DNA of 64,000 nucleotides from Jonesiaceae bacterium BS-20 (GTDB lineage Bacteria > Actinomycetota > Actinomycetes > Actinomycetales > Cellulomonadaceae), in the NCBI GenBank assembly GCA_039995105.1, contig CP146203.1:496001-560000 (forward strand), given 5' to 3'. Position numbers and translations under genes: made by a program. Shown in pieces: positions 27,125 to 35,748 of the stretch. Every line of letters begins with the position of its first letter. Position 1 is the stretch's first letter. Below the pieces are notes generated by a model that was not told the origin of the DNA, ran no database searches, and worked only from the letters and a program-made list of their open reading frames with translations.

Positions 27125-28029
27125 TAGGAGACCTCGTATTGGCTCAAGAAGAGGTCTTCTAGGGATGGCTCGGAGACCGTGAGGTTGGTGATTCCATAGG
27201 GCATCAGTGCAGCGAGGACCGCACCGACCGCGTGGCGGTCGACCCCGGCGCTGAGAGTAGGGCCTTGCCACGAGGGGTTCTTGAGGAGCTCGTCGAGCCG
27301 AACTTTCTCAGCCCGGCTGCTTGGGGGAGTGTTCAGGGTGACCTGCAGTGAGGCTGGGGTGTGGGAGCGCAGTTGGTCGATGGTGCCTACCTCGACGATC
27401 TTGCCGGCTCTGATGATCGACACGCGATCGGCAAGGGCCTCGGCCTCGCTCAGGATGTGGCTGGACAGCAAGATTGTGCGACCTTGGGCCTTTTCGTGAC
27501 GGATCTCGGCTTGAAAGACTGCTTCCATAAGGGGGTCGAGCCCGCTAGTTGGCTCGTCCAGAATGAGTAGATCCACGTTGGCGCATAGTGCGGCGATGAT
27601 GGCGACTTTTTGACGGTTGCCTTTTGAATACTGACGGCCGCGTTTGGTGGGGTCAAAATCAAACTTTTCAATGAGGTCGGCCCGTCGTTGTAAGTCTTGG
27701 CTGCCGCGCAACTTTGCCAGCAGGTCGATCGCCTCGCCGCCGGTGAGCGTGGGCCACAGGGAGACATCACCCGGAACATAGGCGAGCCGGCGGTGGATGT
27801 CCACTACGTTTTTCCACGGATCTTGACCCATGATGTTGACTGCGCCGGCGTCAGCTTTGAGCAGGCCTAACAGGATGCGGATGGTGGTTGATTTTCCTGA
27901 ACCATTTGGGCCCAAAAATCCCATGACCTCGCCCTGCGCCACCTCAAGGTCAAGCCCGTCGAGCGCACGAAACTTGCCATAAGACTTCTCTAGGCTTGTT
28001 ATCTGGATCACAGTTTCAAGGTATCGCAC
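27124..28029 (-). CDS. ABC exporter ATP-binding protein
   Basis: A 301-residue ATPase with Walker A GPNGSGKST, signature YSKGNRQKV and Walker B LLILDEPTSGLDP. The C-terminal 80 residues (about 220-301) form the accessory domain common to ABC-2-type exporter ATPases. The signature has Lys in place of the first Gly of LSGGQ, which is frequent in this exporter subfamily. The start could be GTG 28029 or GTG 28011; neither has a good ribosome-binding site. It is translationally coupled to the permease gene through TAATG and lies divergently from the ArsR-like gene across 180 bases. Confidence 0.88.
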   Translation of the reverse strand: MRYLETVIQITSLEKSYGKFRALDGLDLEVAQGEVMGFLGPNGSGKSTTIRILLGLLKADAGAVNIMGQDPWKNVVDIHRRLAYVPGDVSLWPTLTGGEAIDLLAKLRGSQDLQRRADLIEKFDFDPTKRGRQYSKGNRQKVAIIAALCANVDLLILDEPTSGLDPLMEAVFQAEIRHEKAQGRTILLSSHILSEAEALADRVSIIRAGKIVEVGTIDQLRSHTPASLQVTLNTPPSSRAEKVRLDELLKNPSWQGPTLSAGVDRHAVGAVLAALMPYGITNLTVSEPSLEDLFLSQYEVS

Positions 28030-28165
28030 TTTGTCTGCTGGCGCAGGTGGCGTGCCGCGGTGGAGGAGGGCGGTACGGTCCGCTGGCTGGGTCGCAAGCT
28101 GGGGCGAAGCGTGTGATTGAGGGTGTGTCTAGAGTGCTCGGACCTTAGGTGCCGAAAAAAGAACG

Positions 28166-28191
28166 CAACGACTATTGCGCAACAACTATTG
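28166..28191 (+). promoter_or_regulatory. Tandem CAACnACTATTG operator-like repeats and leaderless promoter of the ArsR-like gene
   Basis: CAACGACTATTG (28166-28177) and CAACAACTATTG (28180-28191) repeat with a 14-base period and share a central TTGCGCAA palindrome (28175-28182). A -10-like TTATAT (28195-28200) lies 10 bases before the ATG at 28210, and no ribosome-binding site is visible. This suggests a leaderless message with the repeats over the -35 region. Confidence 0.45.
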
Positions 28192-28209
28192 TGTTTATAT
28201 GCTGGTGCC

Positions 28210-28806
28210 ATGAATGTTCCAGAAAATTTCCGTGCCACCCTTGAATCTGCGGCATCTATGCGGGTCATGGCCCACCCAACCCGGCTGAAACTATTGGGTC
28301 TCCTGCGCGAGCTGGGGCCGCAAACAGCGGCCCAGCTGAGCGAAAGCGTAGATGAAGCTCCGGGGACTTTGAGTTACCACCTGAACAAGCTGGCATCGAT
28401 AAATTTGATCGAACCGGCGCCGGATCAGGGAAGCGATCGGCGCGAGCGGTGGTGGCGGGCAACCGCCACCATGACCTCGTGGGAACCCGCGGAACTGATG
28501 GATGATCCGGAACAATTTGCGGCATCGACGGCTTTGCTGAAGTCCGTAAGCCAAGGGCATGCGGCCACCTACGGAGAATATCTTGATAAGGCCCCGGAGC
28601 TGGAGCGAAAGTGGGTTGCGGCGGCCGCGAGCAGCGACTATTTGCTGCAGCTGGCGGCCCCGGAGCTGGCGCAGCTTCGCGCCGAGCTAGAAGCGCTCGC
28701 GGAGTGCTGGCTTGAGGTGAGCGCGGCAAATGTGGCGAACGGGTCGGGAGATCAAGCAGATATTCAGTCCGTGGTGCTTATGTTCCAGGCCTACCGCCGT
28801 CCGTAA
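28210..28806 (+). CDS. ArsR-like winged-helix transcriptional regulator
   Basis: A 198-residue regulator with a winged helix-turn-helix in its first 90 residues (RVMAHPTRLKLLGLLRELG, then TAAQLSESVDEAPGTLSYHLNKLASINLIEPA). The C-terminal part is helical, Ala/Glu-rich and may bind a ligand. No cysteine metal site of the classical ArsR/SmtB type is visible, so it more likely senses an organic compound. Position suggests control of the divergent ABC exporter genes and of the MFS gene 24 bases downstream. ATG 28210 is preferred over the upstream open frame because a -10 element lies just before it. Confidence 0.8.
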   Translation: MNVPENFRATLESAASMRVMAHPTRLKLLGLLRELGPQTAAQLSESVDEAPGTLSYHLNKLASINLIEPAPDQGSDRRERWWRATATMTSWEPAELMDDPEQFAASTALLKSVSQGHAATYGEYLDKAPELERKWVAAAASSDYLLQLAAPELAQLRAELEALAECWLEVSAANVANGSGDQADIQSVVLMFQAYRRP

Positions 28807-28830
28807 TGTCGCTTGGAACGGGGTGGCGCC

Positions 28831-30171
28831 ATGAAAATGAAACTGGGTAGGCCGGTGCGAGATTTAGCGCGCGTGGCCAAGAGGCGAAACTTGTCTGCGT
28901 TGATTGGGCTGCTGGGTGCGCACGCAATTTCGCAGACCGGAAACGTGGTTACCGCATTTGCGGTGCCGTTTTATGTTCTTGGCACGGGCGGCTCGGGGAC
29001 TGAGGTTGGGCTTGCGGCATTCTTTGCGACCGCGCCCATCATTATTGGCGGAGGCTTTGGTGGCGTGTTCCTTGACCGCGTGGACCGGCGCCGCGCGGCG
29101 ATCGTTGCGGACCTGATAAGTGGCGGCGCGGTGCTTGCTATTCCGCTGCTTGCGCTCAGCGTTGGTCTGCCGTTTTGGGGTTTGCTCGCGCTGGTCTTTC
29201 TGGCCGGCCTGTTGGATACGCCGGGGCAGACGGCGCGGCGTGTCATGCTGCCGGAACTCAGCGCTCGGGCGGAAGTGCCGCTTGAGCGGAGCGTTGGATT
29301 TCTGGACGGCTCGGAGCGCTTGGCAAAGCTGGTTGGAGCCTCGCTCGCGGGCCTGTTGGTTGCGGTGTTGGGACCGGTTGCGGCGCTCTTTGTCAACGTA
29401 GTTACGTTCGCAATCTCTGGGACCCTGACGTGGTTACTTGTTCCATCGCTGGAGGGTGAGGCGCGAGGCGGGGCCCGGGCGGATTCTGGCGTTGGTGCGG
29501 ATGGGGCTGGCGTGCGGAGGTTTCCCGATGCCCCAGGTGCGCAGGCCCGGCCGCGTGCGTCCTACTGGGCTGAGCTGGGGCAAGGATTGAAGTTTATTGT
29601 TCAAGATCCGCTCTTGCGCCTCATAGTCGCGTTGGTCATGGTGACAAACCTTTTCGATGCCGCTCGTGCGTCCTCACTGATGCCTCTGTATGCGGATACC
29701 CACTTGGGTGGGGCCGGTGCGCTGGGCCTGCTGGTTGCGGTTATGGCCGGCTGTGCGCTAGTGGGAAATGTGCTCTTTGGGCTTGTGGCGCACAGGTTGC
29801 CGCGCCGAGTCACCTTTGGCATCTGTTTCTTAGTGGCAGGTGGACCGTCGTTCCTAGTGTTTGCGCTTCACATGCCGTTTTCCATCCTTCTGGGCGTCAC
29901 CGCCTTGAGTGGGTTAGCGTCAGGGGCGCTCAACCCGATTCTTGGTGCGGTTCAGCTTGAGCGGGTGCCCGATCATATGCGGGGCAGGGTATTTGGTCTG
30001 ACCGGTGCGGGTGCGTGGGCTGGTGTTCCCATGGGCGCGCTGCTTGGGGGCGTGGCCGCAGATCTGGTGGGGATCTCAGTAGCCTTTGGGGCCATTGGGG
30101 TTCTGTATCTGGTGGTCACCACCAGCCCATTCTTTGGGGGATCCTGGCGGCTCATGGAACGTGGAGGCTGA
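28831..30171 (+). CDS. MFS transporter (MFS_3/EntS-like exporter)
   Basis: A 446-residue protein with 12 predicted membrane segments and the MFS loop motif GGVFLDRVDRRRAAI between helices 2 and 3. Similarity in layout to the EntS/MFS_3 branch (siderophore, macrolide or drug exporters) is evident from the N-terminal GAHAISQTGNVVTAFAVPFYVL and the RVPDHMRGRVFGL motif between helices 10 and 11. The central cytoplasmic loop is long and Gly/Ala/Arg-rich (GEARGGARADSGVGADGAG). Start ATG 28831 is preceded by GGGGTGG. It lies directly downstream of the ArsR-like regulator and is probably in the same transcript. Substrate unknown. Confidence 0.82.
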   Translation: MKMKLGRPVRDLARVAKRRNLSALIGLLGAHAISQTGNVVTAFAVPFYVLGTGGSGTEVGLAAFFATAPIIIGGGFGGVFLDRVDRRRAAIVADLISGGAVLAIPLLALSVGLPFWGLLALVFLAGLLDTPGQTARRVMLPELSARAEVPLERSVGFLDGSERLAKLVGASLAGLLVAVLGPVAALFVNVVTFAISGTLTWLLVPSLEGEARGGARADSGVGADGAGVRRFPDAPGAQARPRASYWAELGQGLKFIVQDPLLRLIVALVMVTNLFDAARASSLMPLYADTHLGGAGALGLLVAVMAGCALVGNVLFGLVAHRLPRRVTFGICFLVAGGPSFLVFALHMPFSILLGVTALSGLASGALNPILGAVQLERVPDHMRGRVFGLTGAGAWAGVPMGALLGGVAADLVGISVAFGAIGVLYLVVTTSPFFGGSWRLMERGG

Positions 30172-30195
30172 GAGCGGGCGGGGGCGGTTAGCTTT

Positions 30196-30230
30196 GGGTG
30201 CTGGGTGCTGGGTGCTGGGTGCTGGGTGCT
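30196..30230 (+). repeat. Heptamer tandem array (GGGTGCT x5)
   Basis: Five perfect copies of GGGTGCT stand 24 bases after the MFS stop codon. The unit is not a multiple of three and lies outside any credible gene. Confidence 0.95.
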
Positions 30231-30382
30231 GAGTGGCGATGTCAGACAGTGGATATAGCGTATTTACAAGGTCTCTTCTTGGCGGAAAAACAGTGGGAAA
30301 CGGTTGCGGCTCAACTGGTGTGGCTGGTGAGTCTTGTTGCATGCGGTCGGCTAGATTTCGGTGAATTGGCTGATCGCCCCTA

Positions 30383-30411
30383 TTGCCAATAGAACGCCTG
30401 TACTATAAAAT
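30383..30411 (+). promoter_or_regulatory. Probable promoter of the DUF222-HNH gene
   Basis: TTGCCA (30383-30388) and TAAAAT (30406-30411) are spaced by 17 bases, giving an untranslated leader of about 150 bases. The rest of 30172-30568 holds only the heptamer array. Confidence 0.5.
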
Positions 30412-30568
30412 AGAATTAAGAAGTTCATCACAAAAGCGCGATAAATGAGTATATGGCCCATGTTTGTAGAACCAGGAATCGCGCGCTGAGGAACATAGAA
30501 GTCCCACAGGTTAGCCATCCCAAACGATGCTGATCCGCTACACGGTTATTCCACAAGGAGGTGAAGTC

Positions 30569-32902
30569 ATGGCGGAGAATTCCGATAGTACGCCCAAACC
30601 GGGCGGGGCTAGTCACAAGCAAGAAAAGCGTGCAAGCGAGCTCAAGGAAGTCGATGTGGGCAATGTTGATGTAGGCAACCCTGATGCAGACAATGTTGAT
30701 CTAGACATGGCTGACCCTGTAGTTGTGGCCACAAGACTTATTGAAGAGTTGTATGCGGCTTTGGTGCAGCGCGCGGAATATCCACAATTGGACCATGAAC
30801 AGTCCCATGCATTCCTGTCTGGAGTCGATGCTACTGCGCTGAGTCTGCAGGAGATTAGTTCGCTGAAACTTGAATCTGCGGCTGATCAACGGCTCTCAAG
30901 CCTATTGGATCGGGCAATCACTGCTTTGCAGGTAAAGCAGGCAAGTTTGGTGGTTAAGGGCAAGTCCATGTTCGCTCTTGTTGGGCGCGGGAAGGGCTTG
31001 AAGTCGCATGTAGAAGCGAGGGCCAAGAGTTCAGGGATTGGGCAGCGTGCCGCAGCTAAAGAGATCCGTATTGGTGAGACGTTGGCTGCAAATTCAACGG
31101 CGCAAGCAGCGGTTACTAGTGGTGAATTGGGCCTTGAGCAGGTAGATATCTTGTCTCGAGCGGTCACCAAGTATGAGGAACTGACTGGGAAGAAGCTGAC
31201 CTCAAGTGAAAACTTTGCGGTAGTAACCCTTGGTAAAGGGCGTACCCCAGAGCAGTATGCGGTTGACGTAAAGAAGTACTTAGATTCCCGTGATCCTGAA
31301 GCGCATGACAAATCCCACAAGAGACAACACCTTGAACGGTATTTCAATATGAGCATGGGGCCGGACGGTGCCCATTTTCGAGGATTCTTGGACTCTAGTG
31401 CTGCTCAGTATTTGCGTGCTTCCCTAGATGGGGCAATGGGTAAACCGGCAGCTGGTGATGAGCGTAGTTTTCAACAGCGTCAGGCAGATGCTTTGGTTAC
31501 GGTTGCCAAGACTTCCTTGGGTAGTGGTGAGCTCAAGCCAGGTGCACATGTACCTCCACATGTCTCCTTGATCATGACCCAAGAATCTTTTGTGAATGCT
31601 ACGAAGGAGCTGAAACGCCGGGATCGTGTCCAAGAAGAGTTGCGGCGTAGAAACCTCAGCAGTGTAGACCAGCTACGAAGCCAACTAGAGGATGAAGCCG
31701 GACCCCAAGTTGCCCTCTCCGGTGCTGTAACTAGCCAGGATGAGTTTGATGTCAGTTTGTTGAAGCCTAGTGCAATGGACCCGATTGAATACTCAGATGG
31801 TACGCCTGTGGCTCTCGCTGAGGTGAGCCGGGTCCTCTGTGATTGCCGTATTACTCGGATTGCTCTAGGAGCTAAAGCGCTCCCAACTAATCTTGGCCGC
31901 ACAGTTCGGGTGTATTCCAAGGAGCACCGTATTGCGGTTGAAGCTCGTGATGGTTCCTGCCGGTTTGATGGCTGCGGTACCGTGCCTAAATATTGCGAAG
32001 TCCATCATATTGAATGGTGGGAGCGGGACGACGGGGAAACTTCCCTAGATAATGCGATCTTGGTGTGCCTTTTCCACCATGGACAGATCCATAACGGTTC
32101 ACTTGAAGTCATTGAGAACAGCGATGGAATGCCTGAAGTTGTTGTTGCTGGCTCACGTGCTGGCTCACGTGCTGGCTCACGTGCTGGCTCTCGCACTGAA
32201 ACTCGTGCTGGCTCACGTGCTGGCTCTCGCACTGAAACTCGTGCTGGAGTTTCTGGTGGATCTTCTGCTGGGTCGCGCAGGAATCAGGTATCAAACCCCA
32301 CGAACATGGAATTAGATGGGTCGCCCCCTGCTGAAGAGCGGAATGGCCAAAGTGGATTGGATATAGATACTCCAGACTCAGAATCTGGAAATGTGCAGTC
32401 TGCTCGGGGTAACCATGGAGCGCAAGATGAACCAACTGACTCGTCACGGTCAAACTTGCCGCCGCCTTCTAACCTAACGGAGCCTGATACGGCATTTGTA
32501 GGAGACTCCTCAGAATTGAACTCGTTCCATGCGGGGAATTTAGTGGAGTCTGATGTGGGATTGTCAGAGAATCTTGTGGGGTCAAACTCGTTTTATGCGC
32601 GGGACTCGGTGGAGTCCGACGCGGCACCGACAGAGAACCCCATGGAGACGAAGTCGGTGGCGCCGCAGGGTGTATTCGTGCCCAAGGCAGCATCATCACC
32701 GCCCTCAGTGGATCAGAATTTATCGAGTCTTCCTGAGACTAATGTTGGGCGAGTGAGTACTCAGAAGGATGCACGGCGAGTGAGCTCTCGGAAAGCTGAG
32801 AATCGGTTGCCAATACCGTCCCCAAGAACGCAGGGGCGCAAGCCTAAAGTGCGGCGAGTGGAGACGGGATACGATCTGTTCGGCTCGGTTGATTCAAACT
32901 GA
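30569..32902 (+). CDS. DUF222 protein with HNH nuclease domain and long repetitive tail
   Basis: A 777-residue member of the actinobacterial DUF222-HNH family (related to mycobacterial 13E12 proteins). DUF222 covers roughly residues 45-430. The HNH domain (about 455-512) shows VEARDGSCRFDGCG, then CEVHHIEWW and LVCLFHHGQIHNG, i.e. the zinc-cysteines and the H-N-H residues of an active nuclease. The role of the family is unknown; it is multicopy in many actinobacteria. About 260 residues follow the HNH domain: an AGSR/TETR repeat (32147-32242) and a Ser/Glu/Asn-rich, probably disordered segment ending in basic residues. Start ATG 30569 has AAGGAGG upstream. The gene is followed by the nonamer array. 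Confidence 0.85.
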   Translation: MAENSDSTPKPGGASHKQEKRASELKEVDVGNVDVGNPDADNVDLDMADPVVVATRLIEELYAALVQRAEYPQLDHEQSHAFLSGVDATALSLQEISSLKLESAADQRLSSLLDRAITALQVKQASLVVKGKSMFALVGRGKGLKSHVEARAKSSGIGQRAAAKEIRIGETLAANSTAQAAVTSGELGLEQVDILSRAVTKYEELTGKKLTSSENFAVVTLGKGRTPEQYAVDVKKYLDSRDPEAHDKSHKRQHLERYFNMSMGPDGAHFRGFLDSSAAQYLRASLDGAMGKPAAGDERSFQQRQADALVTVAKTSLGSGELKPGAHVPPHVSLIMTQESFVNATKELKRRDRVQEELRRRNLSSVDQLRSQLEDEAGPQVALSGAVTSQDEFDVSLLKPSAMDPIEYSDGTPVALAEVSRVLCDCRITRIALGAKALPTNLGRTVRVYSKEHRIAVEARDGSCRFDGCGTVPKYCEVHHIEWWERDDGETSLDNAILVCLFHHGQIHNGSLEVIENSDGMPEVVVAGSRAGSRAGSRAGSRTETRAGSRAGSRTETRAGVSGGSSAGSRRNQVSNPTNMELDGSPPAEERNGQSGLDIDTPDSESGNVQSARGNHGAQDEPTDSSRSNLPPPSNLTEPDTAFVGDSSELNSFHAGNLVESDVGLSENLVGSNSFYARDSVESDAAPTENPMETKSVAPQGVFVPKAASSPPSVDQNLSSLPETNVGRVSTQKDARRVSSRKAENRLPIPSPRTQGRKPKVRRVETGYDLFGSVDSN
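32147..32242 (+). repeat. Dodecamer tandem array inside the DUF222-HNH gene
   Basis: Eight 12-base units encode AGSR, AGSR, AGSR, AGSR, TETR, AGSR, AGSR, TETR. The first three units are identical, and a three-unit block (units 3-5) recurs as units 6-8. Confidence 0.92.
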
Positions 32903-32924
32903 ACCCTCAGATGATTTAATCCTT

Positions 32925-33126
32925 CTTGAGGGTCTTGAGGGTCTTGAGGGTCTTGAGGGTCTTGAGGGTCTTGAGGGTCTTGAGGGTCTTGAGGGTCTTG
33001 AGGGTCTTGAGGGTCTTGAGGGTCTTGAGGGTCTTGAGGGTCTTGAGGGTCTTGAGGGTCTTGAGGGTCTTGAGGGTCTTGAGGGTCTTGAGGGTCTTGA
33101 GGGTCTTGAGGGTCTTGAGGGTCTTG
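32925..33126 (+). repeat. Nonamer tandem array (CTTGAGGGT, about 22 copies)
   Basis: About 202 bases of perfect CTTGAGGGT repeats start 23 bases after the DUF222-HNH stop. Because the unit is a multiple of three and contains no stop in any frame, several long artificial open frames arise (Leu-Glu-Gly, Val-Leu-Arg and, on the other strand, Gln-Asp-Pro). No start site or ribosome-binding site supports translation. The remaining sequence to 33370 shows no gene. Confidence 0.97.
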
Positions 33127-33370
33127 CTCCTTCACGAACTGTGTTTTACCTTCATCTCATCGACCCAAGGTGTCCTGATGGCAATATCTTCGTTCCTATG
33201 CATGGCTGGAATGCCAGGAAGCGCTAGATATCCAGTACAACCCAGCTAAAACCGGAAGTCCTGCTACACATGGGCGAACCCAACTAGAGACTCCTTGGAC
33301 CAACGTGGGCCAATAACAAATATCCCGCCAAAATCTGAAGTGCGGCAAATGCTGATACTTGTGAGGGAAA

Positions 33371-33407
33371 GCAAAAACCGCTGGTCAGTACTTGTCTGAC
33401 CAGCGGT
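33371..33407 (-). terminator. Intrinsic terminator of tRNA-Arg
   Basis: A perfect 12-bp stem (ACCGCTGGTCAG at 33377-33388 with 33396-33407) is followed on the minus strand by TTTTTGC, directly downstream of the tRNA. Confidence 0.85.
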
Positions 33408-33419
33408 TCTACTGTTTTG

Positions 33420-33492
33420 TGCCCTCGATATGATTCGAACATACGACCTTCTGCTCCGGAGGCAGACGCTCTATCCCCTGAGCTACGAGGGC
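33420..33492 (-). tRNA. tRNA-Arg (anticodon CCG)
   Basis: The minus strand folds into a complete cloverleaf: acceptor GCCCTCG with CGAGGGC, D-arm AGCTCAGGGGATAGAGC, anticodon stem TCTGC/GCAGA with loop CTCCGGA (anticodon CCG, reads CGG) and T-arm GTTCGAATC. The discriminator base is A. The CCA end is not encoded. An intrinsic terminator follows. Confidence 0.96.
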
Positions 33493-33621
33493 TTGGGAAC
33501 GAGAACTACATTACCAGTATGTCTGCAAAAACTAGTCGCCGTGACGGTATCTGGACGCGATTGAAAGTGTTGAACGTGTCACGTGCTAGAAACTAACCGT
33601 TCCACGTACCTGAAGTTGGAG

Positions 33622-34287
33622 TCACTCGGGCTGACCCTCAATATAAGTTTCGAGGTAGGAGCCCATCTCTTCCATCGCTAAGAAGGAATCGCCCAACACA
33701 ATAGCTTCGATGAGGTCATCGTGGTCGTCACGGACCTGGCTGCGAAGGAGCAACTCCACATTGCGCCGGATGGTGGCCTGAACGGAATCGGTAAGCGAGT
33801 CATATAGGGAAGCCAAGACTGGATTCTTGGAAACTCTGGCGATCTCCGAGTGCAGGTGCATGTCGGCTTGAACCATCCGGTCAATATCCTGCTCCAAGAA
33901 CGCCTCTTGGCGTAGCCGATTAGCCTCACGCAACGCAGTAATGTCTTCTTCGGTACGGTGCGTAGCTGCGAGCCGGGCCGCCTCCACCTCAAGACTACGT
34001 CGGACTTCCAAGATGTGGGTGTAGTGGGCATCCTCAAGGTGGCGGCCAATCGCCATGGACATTTCAGAGATTGATTTTACGTAGGTGCCGGAGCCTTGCC
34101 TGCGCACCAAAAGGCCAGCGTGGACTAGAGCCTGGACTGCCTCTCGGACAGTATTACGCCCCACCCCAAGTTTTGCGGTGAGTTCAGGCTCTGTGGGAAT
34201 ACGGTCTCCAACCTGCCACTGCCCACCCAAGATTTGAGAGCGCAGCTTTTGCACGGTTTTTTCAATCAGACCGGAACGATCAGACAT
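33622..34287 (-). CDS. GntR-family regulator, FadR subfamily (FCD domain)
   Basis: A 221-residue regulator. Residues 8-75 form the GntR winged helix (LGVGRNTVREAVQALVHAGLLVRRQGSGTYV). Residues about 90-215 form an all-helical FCD ligand domain with the metal/acid-binding histidines in ADMHLHSEIAR and the later Arg/Asp-rich helices. Such proteins commonly sense organic or amino acids. A TTGGGCCCAA palindrome at 34321-34330, about 34 bases upstream of the start, could be an autoregulatory site. The ddh gene upstream on the same strand is separated by a strong terminator, so co-transcription is unlikely. Target genes unknown. Confidence 0.85.
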   Translation of the reverse strand: MSDRSGLIEKTVQKLRSQILGGQWQVGDRIPTEPELTAKLGVGRNTVREAVQALVHAGLLVRRQGSGTYVKSISEMSMAIGRHLEDAHYTHILEVRRSLEVEAARLAATHRTEEDITALREANRLRQEAFLEQDIDRMVQADMHLHSEIARVSKNPVLASLYDSLTDSVQATIRRNVELLLRSQVRDDHDDLIEAIVLGDSFLAMEEMGSYLETYIEGQPE

Positions 34288-34388
34288 TGCAACGAGGTCC
34301 TACCTGTAAAGGGCGCAACTTTGGGCCCAAACTAGTTACCCAACCGGGCCATGTGACCCAAGCCAAATTCTAGCTGAGCTTCACGCAA

Positions 34389-34420
34389 ACAGGGGACAAC
34401 ACTCGTGTGTTGTCCCCTGT
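34389..34420 (-). terminator. Terminator after ddh
   Basis: A perfect 14-bp stem (ACAGGGGACAACAC at 34389-34402 with 34407-34420) with a 4-base loop lies 80 bases after the ddh stop and is followed on the minus strand by TTTGCG. Confidence 0.8.
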
Positions 34421-34500
34421 CAGGGCTGTTCGAGGTAGCTCGGCATCCTGTCTTGCGGTAGTGCTGTTGCTAACTCTATGTGCGTTTCATAGAAATACTT

Positions 34501-35484
34501 CTACAACAATTCCTTACGCAGGTCAGCAGGGGACTTGGGAGACAACAGGCCAGGGGCAACGTCAAATACGGTTGCGGCGCCCGTGTGACCACTTTGATTC
34601 ATTCGGTTGGCAGCGCGTGCGTACGCAATCAGAACCGCCGCGGTGAACTGCGGGTTTGAATCCAGTTGGAGGCGGTATTCAACAACTTGGTTTACTCCGT
34701 CCGTGGTGTTTCCGCTACGGATTACAAAGCCGCCGTGTGGCATTGCGGAGTGGTTTTCGGCCAACTCCTGAGCAGAGATGAAATTAACCTCGGTGTCGTA
34801 GTCAGCAAAGTAATCCGGCATCGTAACGATCGCCTGTTCGACCTCAGACGCGTTGGCTCCTTCTGCCAAAACAATAAAGCACTGGCGGGTGTGCTTCTGG
34901 CGGGTCGATAGCTGCGGACGTGAACCGCTGCGTACCTCGGCAATGGCGGTTTCCGAAGGCAAGGTGTACTGGACCCCGCCCGCTACTCCTGGAACGCGAC
35001 GTACCGCGTCAGAGTGTCCCTGGCTCAAGCCGCGACCCCAAAACGTGTACGTGTCTCCGTCTGGCAATAGGGCTTCACCAAAAAGGCGGTTGATCGAGAA
35101 CAAGCCCGGGTCCCAACCAGCTGAGATGATCGCGGTCTTGCTTCCGGAGGAGGCTGCAGCATCGACAGCCGCAAAGTGCTCGGGCACCTTGGCGTGGGTA
35201 TCAAAACTATCGACGATGTTGAACTTGGCCGCCAGCTCCGGGCTCTGGGTGGGCAGATCGGACTTGGAGCCACCACACAAAATCAGTACGTCAATGCGGT
35301 CGCTGTACTCATCGAGGTCCGCTAACGGAAATACTGCGGTCTGCTCAAGGGCCGGAGTGAGGTCCTTGGGATTACGGCGAGTAAAAATACCTACGAGTTC
35401 GAGGTCTGGGTTCTTGAGCAGGCCAAGTTCTACGCCTCGTCCCAAATTTCCGTAGCCAACAATCCCAATACGCGTGCGTGCCAT
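34501..35484 (-). CDS. ddh: meso-Diaminopimelate D-dehydrogenase
   Basis: A 327-residue NADPH-dependent enzyme that converts tetrahydrodipicolinate, ammonia and NADPH to meso-diaminopimelate in one step, a shortcut used by corynebacteria and a limited number of other bacteria. The N-terminal Rossmann motif is GIVGYGNLGRGVE. The substrate domain shows FNIVDSFDTHAKVPEHF, SAGWDPGLFSINR and FWGRGLSQGHSDAVRRVPGV, all characteristic of the family. Its product feeds both peptidoglycan and, through LysA encoded 2 kb away on the other strand, lysine. The gene is monocistronic, with a terminator at its end. Start ATG 35484 is preceded by GGAGAAGAAC on the minus strand. Confidence 0.95.
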   Translation of the reverse strand: MARTRIGIVGYGNLGRGVELGLLKNPDLELVGIFTRRNPKDLTPALEQTAVFPLADLDEYSDRIDVLILCGGSKSDLPTQSPELAAKFNIVDSFDTHAKVPEHFAAVDAAASSGSKTAIISAGWDPGLFSINRLFGEALLPDGDTYTFWGRGLSQGHSDAVRRVPGVAGGVQYTLPSETAIAEVRSGSRPQLSTRQKHTRQCFIVLAEGANASEVEQAIVTMPDYFADYDTEVNFISAQELAENHSAMPHGGFVIRSGNTTDGVNQVVEYRLQLDSNPQFTAAVLIAYARAANRMNQSGHTGAATVFDVAPGLLSPKSPADLRKELL

Positions 35485-35748
35485 GTTCTTCTCCTTGATT
35501 GGTGTACCGGGGTCAATTGTATGGCTCCCCGATCAAGAGTGGTTTTCCAGAATATTTCGGGCGTGTAACCAAACCCGAGGTAGCGCATGTAACTACGGCA
35601 CCAGCAATTGAAAGTCTGGCTCGGACCTGTGGGTGCTGGGTGGTGAGTGCGGCATCGGGAAGCCCGTAATTGTGGACCGCCAACGCGCGTGTAATGGGAA
35701 TTACGCGGCCTGTGATGGAATCAAGTTCCCGCCCGCTGGTAAAGCCGA

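Noticed and set aside
27125-27271. N-terminal extension of the ABC permease
   Set aside because: Arg/Pro-rich shadow of the ATPase gene; ATG 27124 overlaps the ATPase stop and gives a normal protein.
32761-33249. Long open frames encoding Leu-Glu-Gly, Val-Leu-Arg and (minus) Gln-Asp-Pro repeats
   Set aside because: They arise from the stop-free 9-base tandem array; no ribosome-binding site, promoter or flanking domain supports any of them.
30172-33500. DUF222-HNH gene plus tRNA-Arg as an integrated mobile element
   Set aside because: No integrase, no terminal repeats, and the 3' end of the tRNA is not duplicated nearby as an attachment site.
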